Below, piece by piece: positions 42,108 to 51,474 of a stretch of 64,000 nt of DNA (positions within the stretch are counted from its first letter, which is position 1; each line of letters begins with the position of its first letter). Source of the DNA: Clostridiaceae bacterium (GTDB lineage Bacteria > Bacillota > Clostridia > Lachnospirales > Lachnospiraceae); NCBI GenBank assembly GCA_910574345.1, contig CAJSZV010000009.1, positions 148,372-212,371 on the forward strand, in the 5' to 3' direction. The notes beneath the pieces were generated by a model that ran no database searches, was not told the DNA's origin, and was given only the letters and a program-made list of their open reading frames with translations. A program made the translations under genes and the position numbers.

Positions 42108-43526
42108 GTGTTTTATCGGAAAAACAGCCATAGAGATATGGCGGATATCCATGTATATACAGCCAGGAAATTAAGCAGCATGGCAGGGTCTTTGGAAACT
42201 CTGGCCAAGACTTTTGATCAGGAGATCAGCGGCGGACGCAGCTTAAGCAGGGAAGACGGTCTTGCGGCTCTGCAGATGGCCGGGGCCATGGTGTGTGGTG
42301 ACTGCAGCAAATGCAATCTGTATTCGGACAGTGAAAAAGAGGACAGCTATTACCTGTATTACCTTCTGCGGTCATTTGAACAGAAAGGAAATGTTGATTT
42401 TGACGATATGCCCAGATTGTTCCGGGAGACATGCGGGCATCAGGCTGACTATGTGGGACAGCTGAACCGGAATTTAGGCCGGGCGACTATGAATCTGACC
42501 TGGAAAAACCGGTTTTTGGAAAGCCGGGATACGGTGGTCACCCAATTCAGGGAACTGGCCATGGTGCTGGAAGAATTTGCCAGGCAGATGGAAGCAGCCG
42601 TAGATGTAACGGACCAGACAGAGCCGATGATGCGGAGGATATTTTTGCGCCACCATATGGTGATTGACCATATGCTGATATTGGAATATGATAATAAATG
42701 GAAAGAAGCCTTTGTGACAGTGAAAACAAATAACGGAAAATGTGTGATGTCCAGGGAAGCGGCGGAGCTTCTGAAAGAAGTGTTCGGGGACAGGGCATGG
42801 ACCGTGGCCAGCGACAGCAAAGCCATTATAAACAGACAGTTTGCCACAATACGGTTTGTGGAAGAGGGAAGTTACCGGGTGATGTGGGGAGTGGCCAGAG
42901 CAGCCAAAAGCGGAGAGCAGGTATCCGGCGACAACTATGTGTTTTCCAGAAGCACACCGGGACAGGCGATTATGAGCCTGTCCGACGGCATGGGAAGCGG
43001 AGGCGAGGCAGCAAGGGAAAGCCAGAGGGTGGTGGAACTGGCGGAGCAGCTTTTAGCGGCCGGATACACACCCAGAGCCACCTTAAAACTGATCAATACC
43101 ATTCTTTTGCTTGCGGGGGAAGAGCAGCATCCTGCAACCATTGATCTGTGCTGCATTGATCTTTACACAGGTGTTTTGGATGCCATGAAGCTTGGAGCCG
43201 TGGCTACCTATGTAATCAGTGAGTCGGGCGTCGAACTGCTGGAGGCATCCCAGGCGCCGGCGGGGATTCTGGGTCAGGCGGAGCCCGTGCTTTTGTCCCA
43301 CAAACTGTGGGAGGATAACTGGGTAGTCATGGTCAGCGACGGGGTTTTGGATGCGCTGCCCGGAGAGAATAAGGAACAGGTGATGAAAGAATATCTGGAA
43401 GAGGCAGGAGGGAAGAATCCCCAGGAAATGGCTGAGGATATTTTGAAATTCGCCAGGTCATTTTCCGGCGAGAACCGGGATGATATGACAGTTCTCACGG
43501 CAGGAGTGTGGAAGAAACCCTGCTGA
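42108..43526 (+). CDS. spoIIE: SpoIIE-type PP2C phosphatase without membrane helices
   Basis: A 472-residue serine phosphatase that, by family, dephosphorylates SpoIIAA and so activates sigma-F in the forespore. The C-terminal PP2C domain has SDGMGSGGEA, VSDGVLDAL and NRDDMTVL with the metal-binding aspartates. The N-terminal half is a regulatory region (CGDCSKCNLY is cysteine-rich), but the ten-helix membrane part of the 827-residue Bacillus protein is absent. The GTG start at 42108 follows CAGGAGGG. The promoter is of the Spo0A type. Gene order with tilS, hpt and ftsH matches Bacillus. Confidence 0.92.
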   Translation: MFYRKNSHRDMADIHVYTARKLSSMAGSLETLAKTFDQEISGGRSLSREDGLAALQMAGAMVCGDCSKCNLYSDSEKEDSYYLYYLLRSFEQKGNVDFDDMPRLFRETCGHQADYVGQLNRNLGRATMNLTWKNRFLESRDTVVTQFRELAMVLEEFARQMEAAVDVTDQTEPMMRRIFLRHHMVIDHMLILEYDNKWKEAFVTVKTNNGKCVMSREAAELLKEVFGDRAWTVASDSKAIINRQFATIRFVEEGSYRVMWGVARAAKSGEQVSGDNYVFSRSTPGQAIMSLSDGMGSGGEAARESQRVVELAEQLLAAGYTPRATLKLINTILLLAGEEQHPATIDLCCIDLYTGVLDAMKLGAVATYVISESGVELLEASQAPAGILGQAEPVLLSHKLWEDNWVVMVSDGVLDALPGENKEQVMKEYLEEAGGKNPQEMAEDILKFARSFSGENRDDMTVLTAGVWKKPC

Positions 43527-43551
43527 AACAAAAGAAACAGGTGATATACAG

Positions 43552-44916
43552 ATGGAAAAAAAAGCAGAAGCATATATAAAAAGATATCATATGATAGAGC
43601 GGGGAGACCATGTAATTGCGGCAGTGTCAGGCGGCGCCGATTCGGTCTGTCTGCTTCATTTGCTGGCATCTCTGAGCCGGAGGATGGGATTTGAGATTCA
43701 GGTGGTCCATGTTCATCACGGGCTGAGGGGACAGGAGGCGGACCGCGATGCCGGGTATGTGAAAGAACTGTCGGACAGATGGAGGATTCCCTGCCATGTG
43801 GTATACCGGGATGTGGCTGCATATGGAAGAGAACACGGTCTCAGTGTGGAGGAGGCTGGCAGGGACCTGCGCTATAAGGCTCTGCAGGAGTCAGCCGCAC
43901 GCCTTGACAATGCCCGCATTGCCGTGGCCCATCATCAAGACGATCAGGCGGAGACAATCCTTCACAATCTGTTCCGGGGCAGCGGCCTTAGGGGTCTGGG
44001 AGGAATGGCGCCGGTTCGGGGGAATATTATAAGACCTCTTTTGTGGGCAGACCGCAGGGAAATTCTGGATTATTTAGAGCGGTACGGAATTGATTACTGT
44101 GAAGATTCAACCAACGGCTCCCTGGACTATACAAGAAATAAACTGCGGGGAAAAGTGATTCCCATGATCTGCGGGGAAGTCAATCCTGGGGCAGTACAGC
44201 ATATCGTGTCAGCAGGAGAACATCTTCGCCAGGCCGACGCCTATTTTCAGCTGGAAGCCGAAAGAATCTGGCATGAACACAGAATAATCAGGGATGACAA
44301 GGGAAGGCGGGGTATAAAAGCCCAGGCTCTTACAGAGCTTCCTGAGATCTTAAGAGGATATGTGGTTATGGAGATGATAAAAGAACTGACGGGATGCAGA
44401 AAAGATATTGCCTCCTCCCATGTGTGGCGGATCCTTGATCTGGCGGAAAAGGGGACGGGACGAATGGCCAGCCTGCCCTATGGCCTGACAGCCAAAAAGG
44501 AATATGATGTGGTATGGCTTATGAGAGGGAACAGGGAAAGAGAGAAGGAAGAAGAAGTATGTTTGACCATGGAGTCCTTCCCCGCAGACATTTTGAGAGA
44601 AAAATACCAGAAAATTCCCGAAAACAAGTATACGAAATGGTTTGATTATGATAAAATAAAAGGTACGTTATCTGTAAGAACCAGGAGAACCGGGGATTAT
44701 TATACATTAAAGGACGGCAGGAAGAAGACAGTCAAATCATTTATGATTGATGCAAAGATTCCAAGGGAGGACAGGGATAAGATACCTCTTCTTGCAGAAG
44801 GCCAGCATGTGCTTTGGATTGTCGGATACCGGATCAGCGAATTCTATAAAGTGACAGATGAGACGAAGCGGATTTTACAAGTGAGTATGGATGGAGGAAA
44901 GGAACATGAAGGATAA
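43552..44916 (+). CDS. tilS: tRNA(Ile)-lysidine synthase
   Basis: A 454-residue enzyme that modifies C34 of the CAU-anticodon tRNA-Ile to lysidine so that it reads AUA. The PP-loop SGGADS is at residues 26-31, followed by VHVHHGLRG and AHHQDDQAET. The C-terminal tRNA-binding domain ends TDETKRILQV. It is between spoIIE and hpt as in most Firmicutes, and its end overlaps the hpt start by 11 bases. Confidence 0.95.
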   Translation: MEKKAEAYIKRYHMIERGDHVIAAVSGGADSVCLLHLLASLSRRMGFEIQVVHVHHGLRGQEADRDAGYVKELSDRWRIPCHVVYRDVAAYGREHGLSVEEAGRDLRYKALQESAARLDNARIAVAHHQDDQAETILHNLFRGSGLRGLGGMAPVRGNIIRPLLWADRREILDYLERYGIDYCEDSTNGSLDYTRNKLRGKVIPMICGEVNPGAVQHIVSAGEHLRQADAYFQLEAERIWHEHRIIRDDKGRRGIKAQALTELPEILRGYVVMEMIKELTGCRKDIASSHVWRILDLAEKGTGRMASLPYGLTAKKEYDVVWLMRGNREREKEEEVCLTMESFPADILREKYQKIPENKYTKWFDYDKIKGTLSVRTRRTGDYYTLKDGRKKTVKSFMIDAKIPREDRDKIPLLAEGQHVLWIVGYRISEFYKVTDETKRILQVSMDGGKEHEG

Positions 44917-45430
44917 GATTCGGATTTTGATTTCCGAAGAAGATGTGAATAAGAAGATCAGCGAAATTGCAGCTCAGATCAGCAGAGATTATGAGGGGAA
45001 AGAAGTACATCTGATCTGTATCTTAAAAGGCGGCGTATTCTTCACCTGTGAATTGGCTAAGAGAATCACTGTGCCTGTATCTCTGGATTTTATGTCCGTA
45101 TCCAGCTATGGAAGCGGAACCGAATCCAGCGGTGTGGTAAAGATTATCAAGGACTTGGATGAGCCCCTGGCAGGGAAGCATGTGGTGATTGTGGAAGATA
45201 TCATTGACTCCGGCCGGACCCTGGCTTATCTCATGGAGATTCTCAAACAGAGGAATCCCGCGGACATCCATCTGTGCACCCTTCTTGACAAACCAGAGCG
45301 CCGGGTGAAAAAACAAGTGAAGGTTGATTATACCTGTTTCGTGATCCCCGATGAATTTGTAGTAGGTTATGGCCTGGATTATGATCAGAAATACAGGAAT
45401 CTTCCATATATTGGAGTAGTAGAACAGTAA
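44906..45430 (+). CDS. hpt: Hypoxanthine phosphoribosyltransferase
   Basis: A 174-residue purine salvage enzyme that makes IMP or GMP from hypoxanthine or guanine and PRPP. The PRPP-binding motif is VEDIIDSGRTL, and LICILKGGVFF and the C-terminal VVGYGLDYDQKYRNLPYIG are typical. The ATG at 44906 follows GGAGGAAAGG and overlaps tilS by 11 bases. An earlier ATG at 44891 lacks a site. In Bacillus HprT contacts TilS and FtsH, and the gene order is conserved here. Confidence 0.95.
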   Translation: MKDKIRILISEEDVNKKISEIAAQISRDYEGKEVHLICILKGGVFFTCELAKRITVPVSLDFMSVSSYGSGTESSGVVKIIKDLDEPLAGKHVVIVEDIIDSGRTLAYLMEILKQRNPADIHLCTLLDKPERRVKKQVKVDYTCFVIPDEFVVGYGLDYDQKYRNLPYIGVVEQ

Positions 45431-45442
45431 GGAGGCAGTTAG

Positions 45443-47248
45443 TTGAGACAACGACAATCGATAAGCGGACTGGGGCTGTTGCTTGCTATGATGATAGTCA
45501 TGGTTCTGGTGTTCCGCATCTCAGGAAGTATGGGCGATGAAGGCCTGACCCAGCAGGAATACATGGAGGCGGCCCAGAGCGGACATATTGATTCCGCAAT
45601 TATCCGTCCCAACAGGGAGACGCCTACAGGAGAATTGATACTGACCATGAAAGACGGGAGCCAGGTGGGGGTCTATGTGGCTGATGTAAAGGAAGAACGG
45701 TCTTTTTTGATGGAACAGGGGATTGCCTGCACTATGGGTGACGTGCCCCAGGAAAGTTATCTTCTGTCCATGATTTTGCCTATTCTCCTGTCCGGTGTAG
45801 TTCTGGTTGTGGTGTTCATGATGATGAATGCCAGGGCTGCAGGAGGCGGAGCCAATGCCAAGATGATGAACTTCGGCAAAAGCAGGGCCAGGCTGAGCAG
45901 AGACGCAAGCAAGTATAACTTTAAAAAGGTGGCAGGCTTAAGGGAAGAGAAAGAAGACTTGGAGGAACTGGTGGATTTCCTCAAGAATCCTCAGAAGTAT
46001 ACCAGCGTGGGAGCCAGGATTCCCAAAGGCATTCTTCTTGTAGGCCCTCCGGGAACGGGAAAAACCCTTCTTGCCAAAGCAGTGGCCGGGGAATCCGGGG
46101 TTCCTTTCTTCAGTATATCCGGTTCTGATTTTGTGGAGATGTTTGTAGGCGTCGGCGCATCCAGGGTGAGAGACTTGTTCGAGGAAGCCAAGAAAAACGC
46201 GCCCTGCATCGTATTTATTGATGAGATTGACGCAGTTGCCAGACAGAGAGGAACAGGACTTGGCGGCGGCCATGACGAGCGTGAGCAGACGCTGAATCAG
46301 CTTTTGGTGGAGATGGACGGTTTTGGCGTCAATGAGGGAATTATTGTCTTGGCGGCGACCAACCGTGTGGATATTCTGGATCCGGCTATTCTGCGTCCAG
46401 GCCGTTTTGACCGAAAGATTATGGTAGGACGGCCTGACGTAAAGGGACGGGAGGAGATACTCAAAGTCCATGCCCAGGATAAGCCTTTGGGAGATGATGT
46501 AAACTTAGAAAGAGTGGCCAGGACCACCGCCGGTTTTACAGGCGCCGACTTGGAAAGCCTTCTCAACGAATCTGCTATTCTGGCGGCAAAGGAAGGAAGG
46601 GGATATGTGCGCCAGTCGGATATCGACCGTTCCTTTATCCGGGTGGGAATCGGCACGGAGAAGCGCAGCCGTGTGATTTCCGAGAAAGAAAAGCGGATTA
46701 CAGCGTACCACGAGGCCGGCCATGCCATCTTATTCCATCTTCTTCCCGATGTGGGGCCGGTACACACCATCTCCATTATCCCTACGGGAACAGGGGCGGC
46801 AGGCTATACCATGCCCTTGCCGGAGAAAGACGAGATGTTCAACACCAAGGGCAAGATGCTTCAGAATATTATGGTGTCCTTAGGAGGGCGTATTGCAGAA
46901 GAATTGATTTTTGATGATATCACCACAGGTGCTTCTCAGGATATTAAGCAGGCCACAGCCATTGCAAGATCCATGGTGGTGAAATACGGCATGTCCGAGA
47001 AAGTGGGCATGATCAATTATGAGACGGAAGGCGATGAAGTATTTATCGGGAGAGAGATCGGTCATGCAAAGAATTATGGGGAGGATGTGGCTGCGGTCAT
47101 TGACAGCGAAGTAAAGCGGATCATAGACGAATGTTACGAAAAAGCCAGGGCTATGATACAGAATCATGAGTACGTTCTTCACAAATGTACGGAAGCCCTT
47201 ATAGAGAAAGAGAAGGTCGGCCAGGAAGAATTCGAACAGATGTTTTGA
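45443..47248 (+). CDS. ftsH: ATP-dependent zinc metalloprotease FtsH
   Basis: A 601-residue membrane AAA protease. Two helices flank a small outside domain ([15 protein letters not shown] and [18 protein letters not shown], residues ~10-24 and ~108-126). Walker A is GPPGTGKT at 201-208, and Walker B is IVFIDEID. The zinc site HEAGH is at 423-427. The TTG start at 45443 has GGAGG at 45431; no better ATG exists before the first helix. It degrades misassembled membrane proteins and regulators, including some needed for sporulation. Confidence 0.95.
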   Translation: MRQRQSISGLGLLLAMMIVMVLVFRISGSMGDEGLTQQEYMEAAQSGHIDSAIIRPNRETPTGELILTMKDGSQVGVYVADVKEERSFLMEQGIACTMGDVPQESYLLSMILPILLSGVVLVVVFMMMNARAAGGGANAKMMNFGKSRARLSRDASKYNFKKVAGLREEKEDLEELVDFLKNPQKYTSVGARIPKGILLVGPPGTGKTLLAKAVAGESGVPFFSISGSDFVEMFVGVGASRVRDLFEEAKKNAPCIVFIDEIDAVARQRGTGLGGGHDEREQTLNQLLVEMDGFGVNEGIIVLAATNRVDILDPAILRPGRFDRKIMVGRPDVKGREEILKVHAQDKPLGDDVNLERVARTTAGFTGADLESLLNESAILAAKEGRGYVRQSDIDRSFIRVGIGTEKRSRVISEKEKRITAYHEAGHAILFHLLPDVGPVHTISIIPTGTGAAGYTMPLPEKDEMFNTKGKMLQNIMVSLGGRIAEELIFDDITTGASQDIKQATAIARSMVVKYGMSEKVGMINYETEGDEVFIGREIGHAKNYGEDVAAVIDSEVKRIIDECYEKARAMIQNHEYVLHKCTEALIEKEKVGQEEFEQMF

Positions 47249-47572
47249 TAGATGAGCAGAATGCACAAAAACAACTATGAATTTTTGTTAAGTTTGTGCA
47301 GGGTTGATCTTGGTTTATTGAGAGGCTTATGATATTATAATTAACGTAAACCCCCCCAATACATTATATAGTTTTTGCTACACCCCATAAGAAACGAAAT
47401 ACCTTCTCCTAAAAGAGCCAGCTACCCCGCTGGCTCTTTTACTTAATGAAATACAACAAACAAATCATAAAATTTATACACAATTTTTAGTTGTATAATT
47501 CATGGGAATCATATAAAATATAGGAATGGGTAAAATTTGCAGTAAGAATAGGTTAAGAAGGGAAAACAGAGT
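47249..47572. other. Gap after ftsH
   Basis: The 324 bases hold the candidate C-rich RNA and its terminator (47336-47443) and an AT-rich promoter region before the glycosidase gene, with TATAAT at about 47494. No protein-coding frame is supported. Confidence 0.6.
47336..47443 (+). ncRNA. Candidate small RNA with C-rich tracts
   Basis: A TATAAT box at 47336-47341 (no good -35) is followed by about 95 bases without an open frame and a strong 12-bp terminator (47411-47422 with 47429-47440). The transcript would carry CCCCCCC at 47351-47357, CCCC at 47383-47386, CCTTCTCCT at 47402-47410 and CCCC in the terminator loop. Such C-rich single-stranded motifs resemble those used by RsaE/RoxS-type RNAs to mask ribosome sites. 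It could equally be the ftsH 3' untranslated region. Confidence 0.45.
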
Positions 47573-49672
47573 ATGAAGGCCGAAAATCCCAGTGAGATTA
47601 TAAGACAGGCGCTGTTCGCTGATGAGAATGAAGAATATCGGCTTCCGGCGGAGCCGGATGAGGGGCAGACCGTAACCCTTCGGTTCAGAACAGCCAGAGA
47701 TAATATAGATTATGTATATTACCAGGAAGCAGGAAGAGAAGAGAAGCTTCTCACAAAGATGGAATCGGACGAGCTGTTTGATTATTATGAATATAAGCTG
47801 ACCGTGGCAGACCAGACATTAAGATATCATTTCCACATTGTGAAAGGGAGCGAAAGCTGTTATTACAACCGCCTGGGGGTCTGCAGCGAAGCCCAGGAGG
47901 ATTTTGATTATCTGATCGTACCGGGATTTCATACTCCGGGCTGGGCCAAAGGCGCGGTGATGTATCAGATTTTTGTGGACCGCTTTTGCAACGGGGATAG
48001 GGATAATGATGTTTTGGACTGCGAATACATCTATATCGGACGGCCCGTGCATCAGGTAAAGGATTGGGACAGGAATCCTTCCACCATGGATGTGGGGTGT
48101 TTTTACGGAGGAGATCTGCAGGGAGTGTGGAATAAGCTGGACTATCTCCAGAGCCTGGGGATTGAAGTGATTTATTTTAATCCTCTGTTTGTGTCGCCGT
48201 CCAATCACAAGTATGACACCCAGGATTATGATCATATCGACCCTCATTACGGGAAGATTGTAAAGGACGGCGGAGAACTGGTATCGGAGCAGGCCTCTGA
48301 CAACAGCAATGCCACCAAGTATGGGATCAGGTCTGCAGATCCAGCGAATCTGGAGGCCAGCGATAAATTTTTTGCGGAATTTGTGACGGAGGTCCACCGC
48401 CGGGGTATGCGGGTTATTATAGATGGTGTGTTCAACCACTGCGGTTCCTTCAACAAGTGGATGGACAGAGAACAGATATATGAAAAACAGGGCGCTTATG
48501 AGCCGGGAGCCTATGTGTCCGCAGACAGTCCTTACCGCACCTTTTTTAAGTTCAATGACCAGAGCAGCTGGCCTTATAACAGCCAATATGACGGCTGGTG
48601 GGGCCATGACACCCTGCCAAAACTAAATTATGAGGGGTCCTCCAAATTATATGAGTATATTCTGAATATTGGGAGAAAGTGGGTTTCCCCGCCTTACAGC
48701 GTAGACGGCTGGCGCCTGGATGTGGCGGCGGATCTGGGTCATACAGGGGAATTCAACCATCAGTTTTGGCGGGATTTCAGAAAGGCGGTAAAGGAGGCTA
48801 ACCCTGATGCCATTATTCTTGCGGAGCATTACGGAGATGCAAGGAGCTGGCTTATGGGAGACCAGTGGGATACCATTATGAATTATGATGCCTTTATGGA
48901 GCCGGTAACCTGGTTTCTCACTGGCATGGAGAAACACAGCGACGAGTATAACGAGAACTTGTATGGCAATGGAGAGGCCTTTTTTCACTCCATGTTCTAT
49001 CATATGAGCAGGATGCAGACCCAGTCCATACAGATTTCCATGAACGAACTGTCGAATCATGACCACAGCCGGTTTATGACCCGAAGCAACCGGACCATAG
49101 GGCGTATCGGGACAGCGGGGCCGGAGGCGGCGGAGCAGGGGATTCACAAAGGTATTTTCCGTGAAGCCGTGCTCATACAGATGACATGGCCGGGAGCGCC
49201 TACAGTGTATTATGGAGATGAGACCGGCCTGTGCGGCTGGACCGATCCGGATAACAGGCGAACCTATCCCTGGGGGAAAGAGGATATGGAGCTTATTGAG
49301 TTCCACAAATATATGATAAGACTGCACAAGTGGAGTCAGGCCCTCCGCAGAGGTTCTATAAAGCAGCTTTTGGCGGAACATCAGCTTATCGGTTACGGAC
49401 GGTTTTTAGGAGAGGAAAAATGTGTTATTGTGGTCAATAACAGCCATACGAAGCGTTTGGTAGAGATTCCAGTGTGGGAGATCGGGATTAAGGATGAGGA
49501 CAGAATTGTCCGGGTGATGAAGACCAACACGGAAGGATATAATGTAGGACTTTTGGTCTACAAGGTGACAGACGGAATGGTATCTCTGACCATGGAGGCC
49601 TACAGCGGGATTTTGCTGGTAGTTCATCCTCTGAAGGAAGCGGGAAAGGTAGAGGAAGCCATTGATTTTTGA
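47573..49672 (+). CDS. GH13 alpha-glycosidase (neopullulanase/maltodextrin-type)
   Basis: A 699-residue cytosolic enzyme. An N-terminal beta domain of about 120 residues (maltogenic-amylase-like) is followed by the barrel starting WAKGAVMYQIFVDRFCNGD. Catalytic residues are Asp in GWRLDVAAD, Glu in ILAEHYGDA and Asp in SNHDHSRF. A C-terminal beta domain follows. This is the cyclomaltodextrinase/neopullulanase type of GH13, so it probably trims maltodextrins or glycogen-derived oligosaccharides inside the cell. No signal peptide is present. The start follows AAGAAGGGAAAA. Confidence 0.9.
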   Translation: MKAENPSEIIRQALFADENEEYRLPAEPDEGQTVTLRFRTARDNIDYVYYQEAGREEKLLTKMESDELFDYYEYKLTVADQTLRYHFHIVKGSESCYYNRLGVCSEAQEDFDYLIVPGFHTPGWAKGAVMYQIFVDRFCNGDRDNDVLDCEYIYIGRPVHQVKDWDRNPSTMDVGCFYGGDLQGVWNKLDYLQSLGIEVIYFNPLFVSPSNHKYDTQDYDHIDPHYGKIVKDGGELVSEQASDNSNATKYGIRSADPANLEASDKFFAEFVTEVHRRGMRVIIDGVFNHCGSFNKWMDREQIYEKQGAYEPGAYVSADSPYRTFFKFNDQSSWPYNSQYDGWWGHDTLPKLNYEGSSKLYEYILNIGRKWVSPPYSVDGWRLDVAADLGHTGEFNHQFWRDFRKAVKEANPDAIILAEHYGDARSWLMGDQWDTIMNYDAFMEPVTWFLTGMEKHSDEYNENLYGNGEAFFHSMFYHMSRMQTQSIQISMNELSNHDHSRFMTRSNRTIGRIGTAGPEAAEQGIHKGIFREAVLIQMTWPGAPTVYYGDETGLCGWTDPDNRRTYPWGKEDMELIEFHKYMIRLHKWSQALRRGSIKQLLAEHQLIGYGRFLGEEKCVIVVNNSHTKRLVEIPVWEIGIKDEDRIVRVMKTNTEGYNVGLLVYKVTDGMVSLTMEAYSGILLVVHPLKEAGKVEEAIDF

Positions 49673-49686
49673 TGCGCAGAAGGGGC

Positions 49687-49715
49687 TTGATTTTTGACCG
49701 CGGCTGTGATATCAT
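49687..49715 (+). promoter_or_regulatory. Promoter of the tRNA-Tyr/tRNA-Leu pair
   Basis: TTGATT (49687-49692) and TATCAT (49710-49715) are 17 bases apart, and TGA extends the -10. It starts just after the glycosidase stop. Confidence 0.7.
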
Positions 49716-49738
49716 AGCAATGTTTCTTAGAGATATGT

Positions 49739-49820
49739 GGATGGGTTCCCGAGTGGCCAAAGGGGGCAGACTGTAAATCTGTTGCGACGCGCTTCGATGG
49801 TTCGAATCCATCTCCATCCA
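49739..49820 (+). tRNA. tRNA-Tyr (GTA)
   Basis: An 82-base class II tRNA with a long variable arm. The acceptor GGATGGG pairs with TCCATCC (last pair G-U), discriminator A. The anticodon loop CTGTAAA gives GTA at 49763-49765, and the T loop is TTCGAAT. No CCA is encoded. Confidence 0.95.
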
Positions 49821-49836
49821 TTTCCCTGTGTGACAT

Positions 49837-49922
49837 GCCGCAGTGGCGGAACAGGCAGACGCACAGGACTTAAAATCCTGCGGGACTAATCTCCCGTGCC
49901 GGTTCGATTCCGGCCTGCGGCA
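49837..49922 (+). tRNA. tRNA-Leu (TAA)
   Basis: An 86-base class II tRNA. Acceptor GCCGCAG pairs with CTGCGGC, discriminator A. The anticodon loop CTTAAAA gives TAA at 49871-49873, and the T loop is TTCGATT. It lies 16 bases after tRNA-Tyr. Confidence 0.95.
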
Positions 49923-49924
49923 TT

Positions 49925-49970
49925 GCATACAAAAAGAAGCCTTGAGTTTTCAAGGCTTCTTTTTGTATGC
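49925..49970 (+). terminator. 21-bp terminator hairpin after the tRNA genes
   Basis: A perfect inverted repeat (49925-49945 with 49950-49970, loop GTTT) contains AAGCCTTGA/TCAAGGCTT and a T5 tract, TTTTT. It terminates the tRNA transcript and could also work in the other direction. Confidence 0.9.
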
Positions 49971-49992
49971 ACACGGGGCGGAGAGGAAATAT

Positions 49993-50051
49993 GGCCGCTA
50001 AAGCGGCCCCGCCCCGGCACGACGAGTAGGGAGAAAATCTTCCCTACTCGA
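49993..50051. repeat. Two hairpins after the DUF4317 gene
   Basis: GGCCGC/GCGGCC at 49993-50008 and CGAGTAGGGA/TCCCTACTCG at 50024-50051 are inverted repeats beyond the DUF4317 stop. No T tract follows on the minus strand, so termination is uncertain. Confidence 0.5.
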
Positions 50052-50054
50052 TTA

Positions 50055-51197
50055 TCAGACAGATTCGTCGGGGAGAATCCGCACATTTACTCCATTCACT
50101 TCCACATGTTCGTTAATGGGAATTACCAGACATTGACGGCCGTCGATCAAGCGGGTTTCCACAAGGCCGGCGGATTCGGGATTGACCTGGACTACCACGT
50201 CAGGAGTCTCGATATGGAATTTTCTTGTGCTGGCAATATTGGAAGCCAGAAAAGAAGTCTGCTCTCCCGCACATTCATTATAGTGCCGGTCAAATTCCTC
50301 CAGCTGGCTGTCAGGAACCCCGCTGTCCTCTAAAAGACGCCGGACTTCCTGTCTGCCAAGTTCTAAGGGTTCAGGCTCATCTTTGAATTCTTCCAGCCGG
50401 GTATTTAAGGTTTCGTGAATATTCTTGATTACATCATAGTCGCATTCATCGCCCAGGGTGTCGGAAATAAGCGTATTGAAGGTTTCTTTTTGTGCATCCG
50501 CAGCAAGGGGAATGTGGCTTAAGCCGAACATCTGCTGGATAAAGGTCTCCTGAAGCTCCGCCGGATTTTTGGTATAATAGAGCATGCTGTGAATATCCGT
50601 ATAGCGGTCATTAAAGCAGGGAAACAAAAAACCCTTTACAGGCTGATCTACAATCCAGTCCTGAATCCGGTTTTCAATACAGTTTTTCTCACTGTTATAG
50701 CCAAGGCCCGGTTTGGAGAGATGGACAGGGCAGATGCTGCAGAGAATGTAGCTGTATACATTGTCAGAGGCATCATACATCTCCGTGCCGTCGGAAGCTT
50801 TTCCGGGTACGTCGTAGGATACATGGATCAGTATGATGTAATAATTCTCTCCGTAGTCAAAGGTTTCTATGATCCTGTTATAGAAATCATGGGTTAAATC
50901 ATCGTCTTTGAGCTGGCTGTCCCGCAGCTTTAAGAGAAATTCCTGGGCTCCTCCTTCTTTTTCTGCATCCAGGGGGAAATCCAGATTTAACAGATTGCGG
51001 CCTAATGTGCCGGACAGGGTTTTTTTAAAGATGGTAAAATACTTAAAGGCATCATCTTCGGGAAGCGAGAGAAAAGCTTCTTTCAGTTCCGTCTTAATAT
51101 TTTTTTCTCCGTCTATGTAGCAGCCGCAGATACGTGTGATGGTACAGCGTTCCGGCGTATATTGTCTTCGGATCTCGGCAACTTCTTTTTTGTTCAT
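50055..51197 (-). CDS. DUF4317 family protein
   Basis: A 380-residue protein of unknown function, confined as far as I know to Firmicutes and common in Lachnospiraceae. It opens MNKKEVAEIRRQYTPERCTITRICGCYIDG, the family hallmark. No membrane helix, signal peptide or enzyme motif is visible. The protein is acidic, with a C-terminal beta-rich part (ETPDVVVQVNPESAGLVETRLIDGRQCLVIPI). The start follows AAGGAGGTAG on the minus strand. It is divergent from the flavoprotein gene and next to tRNAs, which gives no hint of function. Confidence 0.88.
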   Translation of the reverse strand: MNKKEVAEIRRQYTPERCTITRICGCYIDGEKNIKTELKEAFLSLPEDDAFKYFTIFKKTLSGTLGRNLLNLDFPLDAEKEGGAQEFLLKLRDSQLKDDDLTHDFYNRIIETFDYGENYYIILIHVSYDVPGKASDGTEMYDASDNVYSYILCSICPVHLSKPGLGYNSEKNCIENRIQDWIVDQPVKGFLFPCFNDRYTDIHSMLYYTKNPAELQETFIQQMFGLSHIPLAADAQKETFNTLISDTLGDECDYDVIKNIHETLNTRLEEFKDEPEPLELGRQEVRRLLEDSGVPDSQLEEFDRHYNECAGEQTSFLASNIASTRKFHIETPDVVVQVNPESAGLVETRLIDGRQCLVIPINEHVEVNGVNVRILPDESV

Positions 51198-51316
51198 AAC
51201 ACTACCTCCTTATAATGTGGAATGGGCCTTTTGTGTCACAGACCTCCTTCGGCTTTCCTAAAGAATTGTATCACAGACTTAAAGGAGAGGCAAAGAGAAA
51301 ATAAACAGAATAGTAG

Positions 51317-51367
51317 TTGACAAAAATTAAACAATCCATTACAATAAAACCGAACATGTTCGGTTTT
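51317..51367 (+). promoter_or_regulatory. Promoter with 22-bp palindromic operator
   Basis: TTGACA (51317-51322) and TACAAT (51340-51345) are 17 bases apart. A perfect 22-bp palindrome centred on CCGAACATGTTCGG follows at once (51346-51367), covering the transcription start. It is the probable site of the TetR regulator encoded at 53.4-53.9 kb. Confidence 0.85.
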
Positions 51368-51474
51368 TGGCACATTACAGACCTCCTGCTCCAGCTGCCA
51401 GGGGAGCAGGACTGCATACAGCGCAATTACAGAAACCATATGTGCTGTTATGCGCCCATGAGATGGAGGACATC

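Noticed and set aside
51367..51474. N-terminal extension of the flavoprotein from ATG 51367
   Set aside because: It would begin at the operator palindrome and place 36 residues before a good signal peptide; ATG 51475 has a strong ribosome site.
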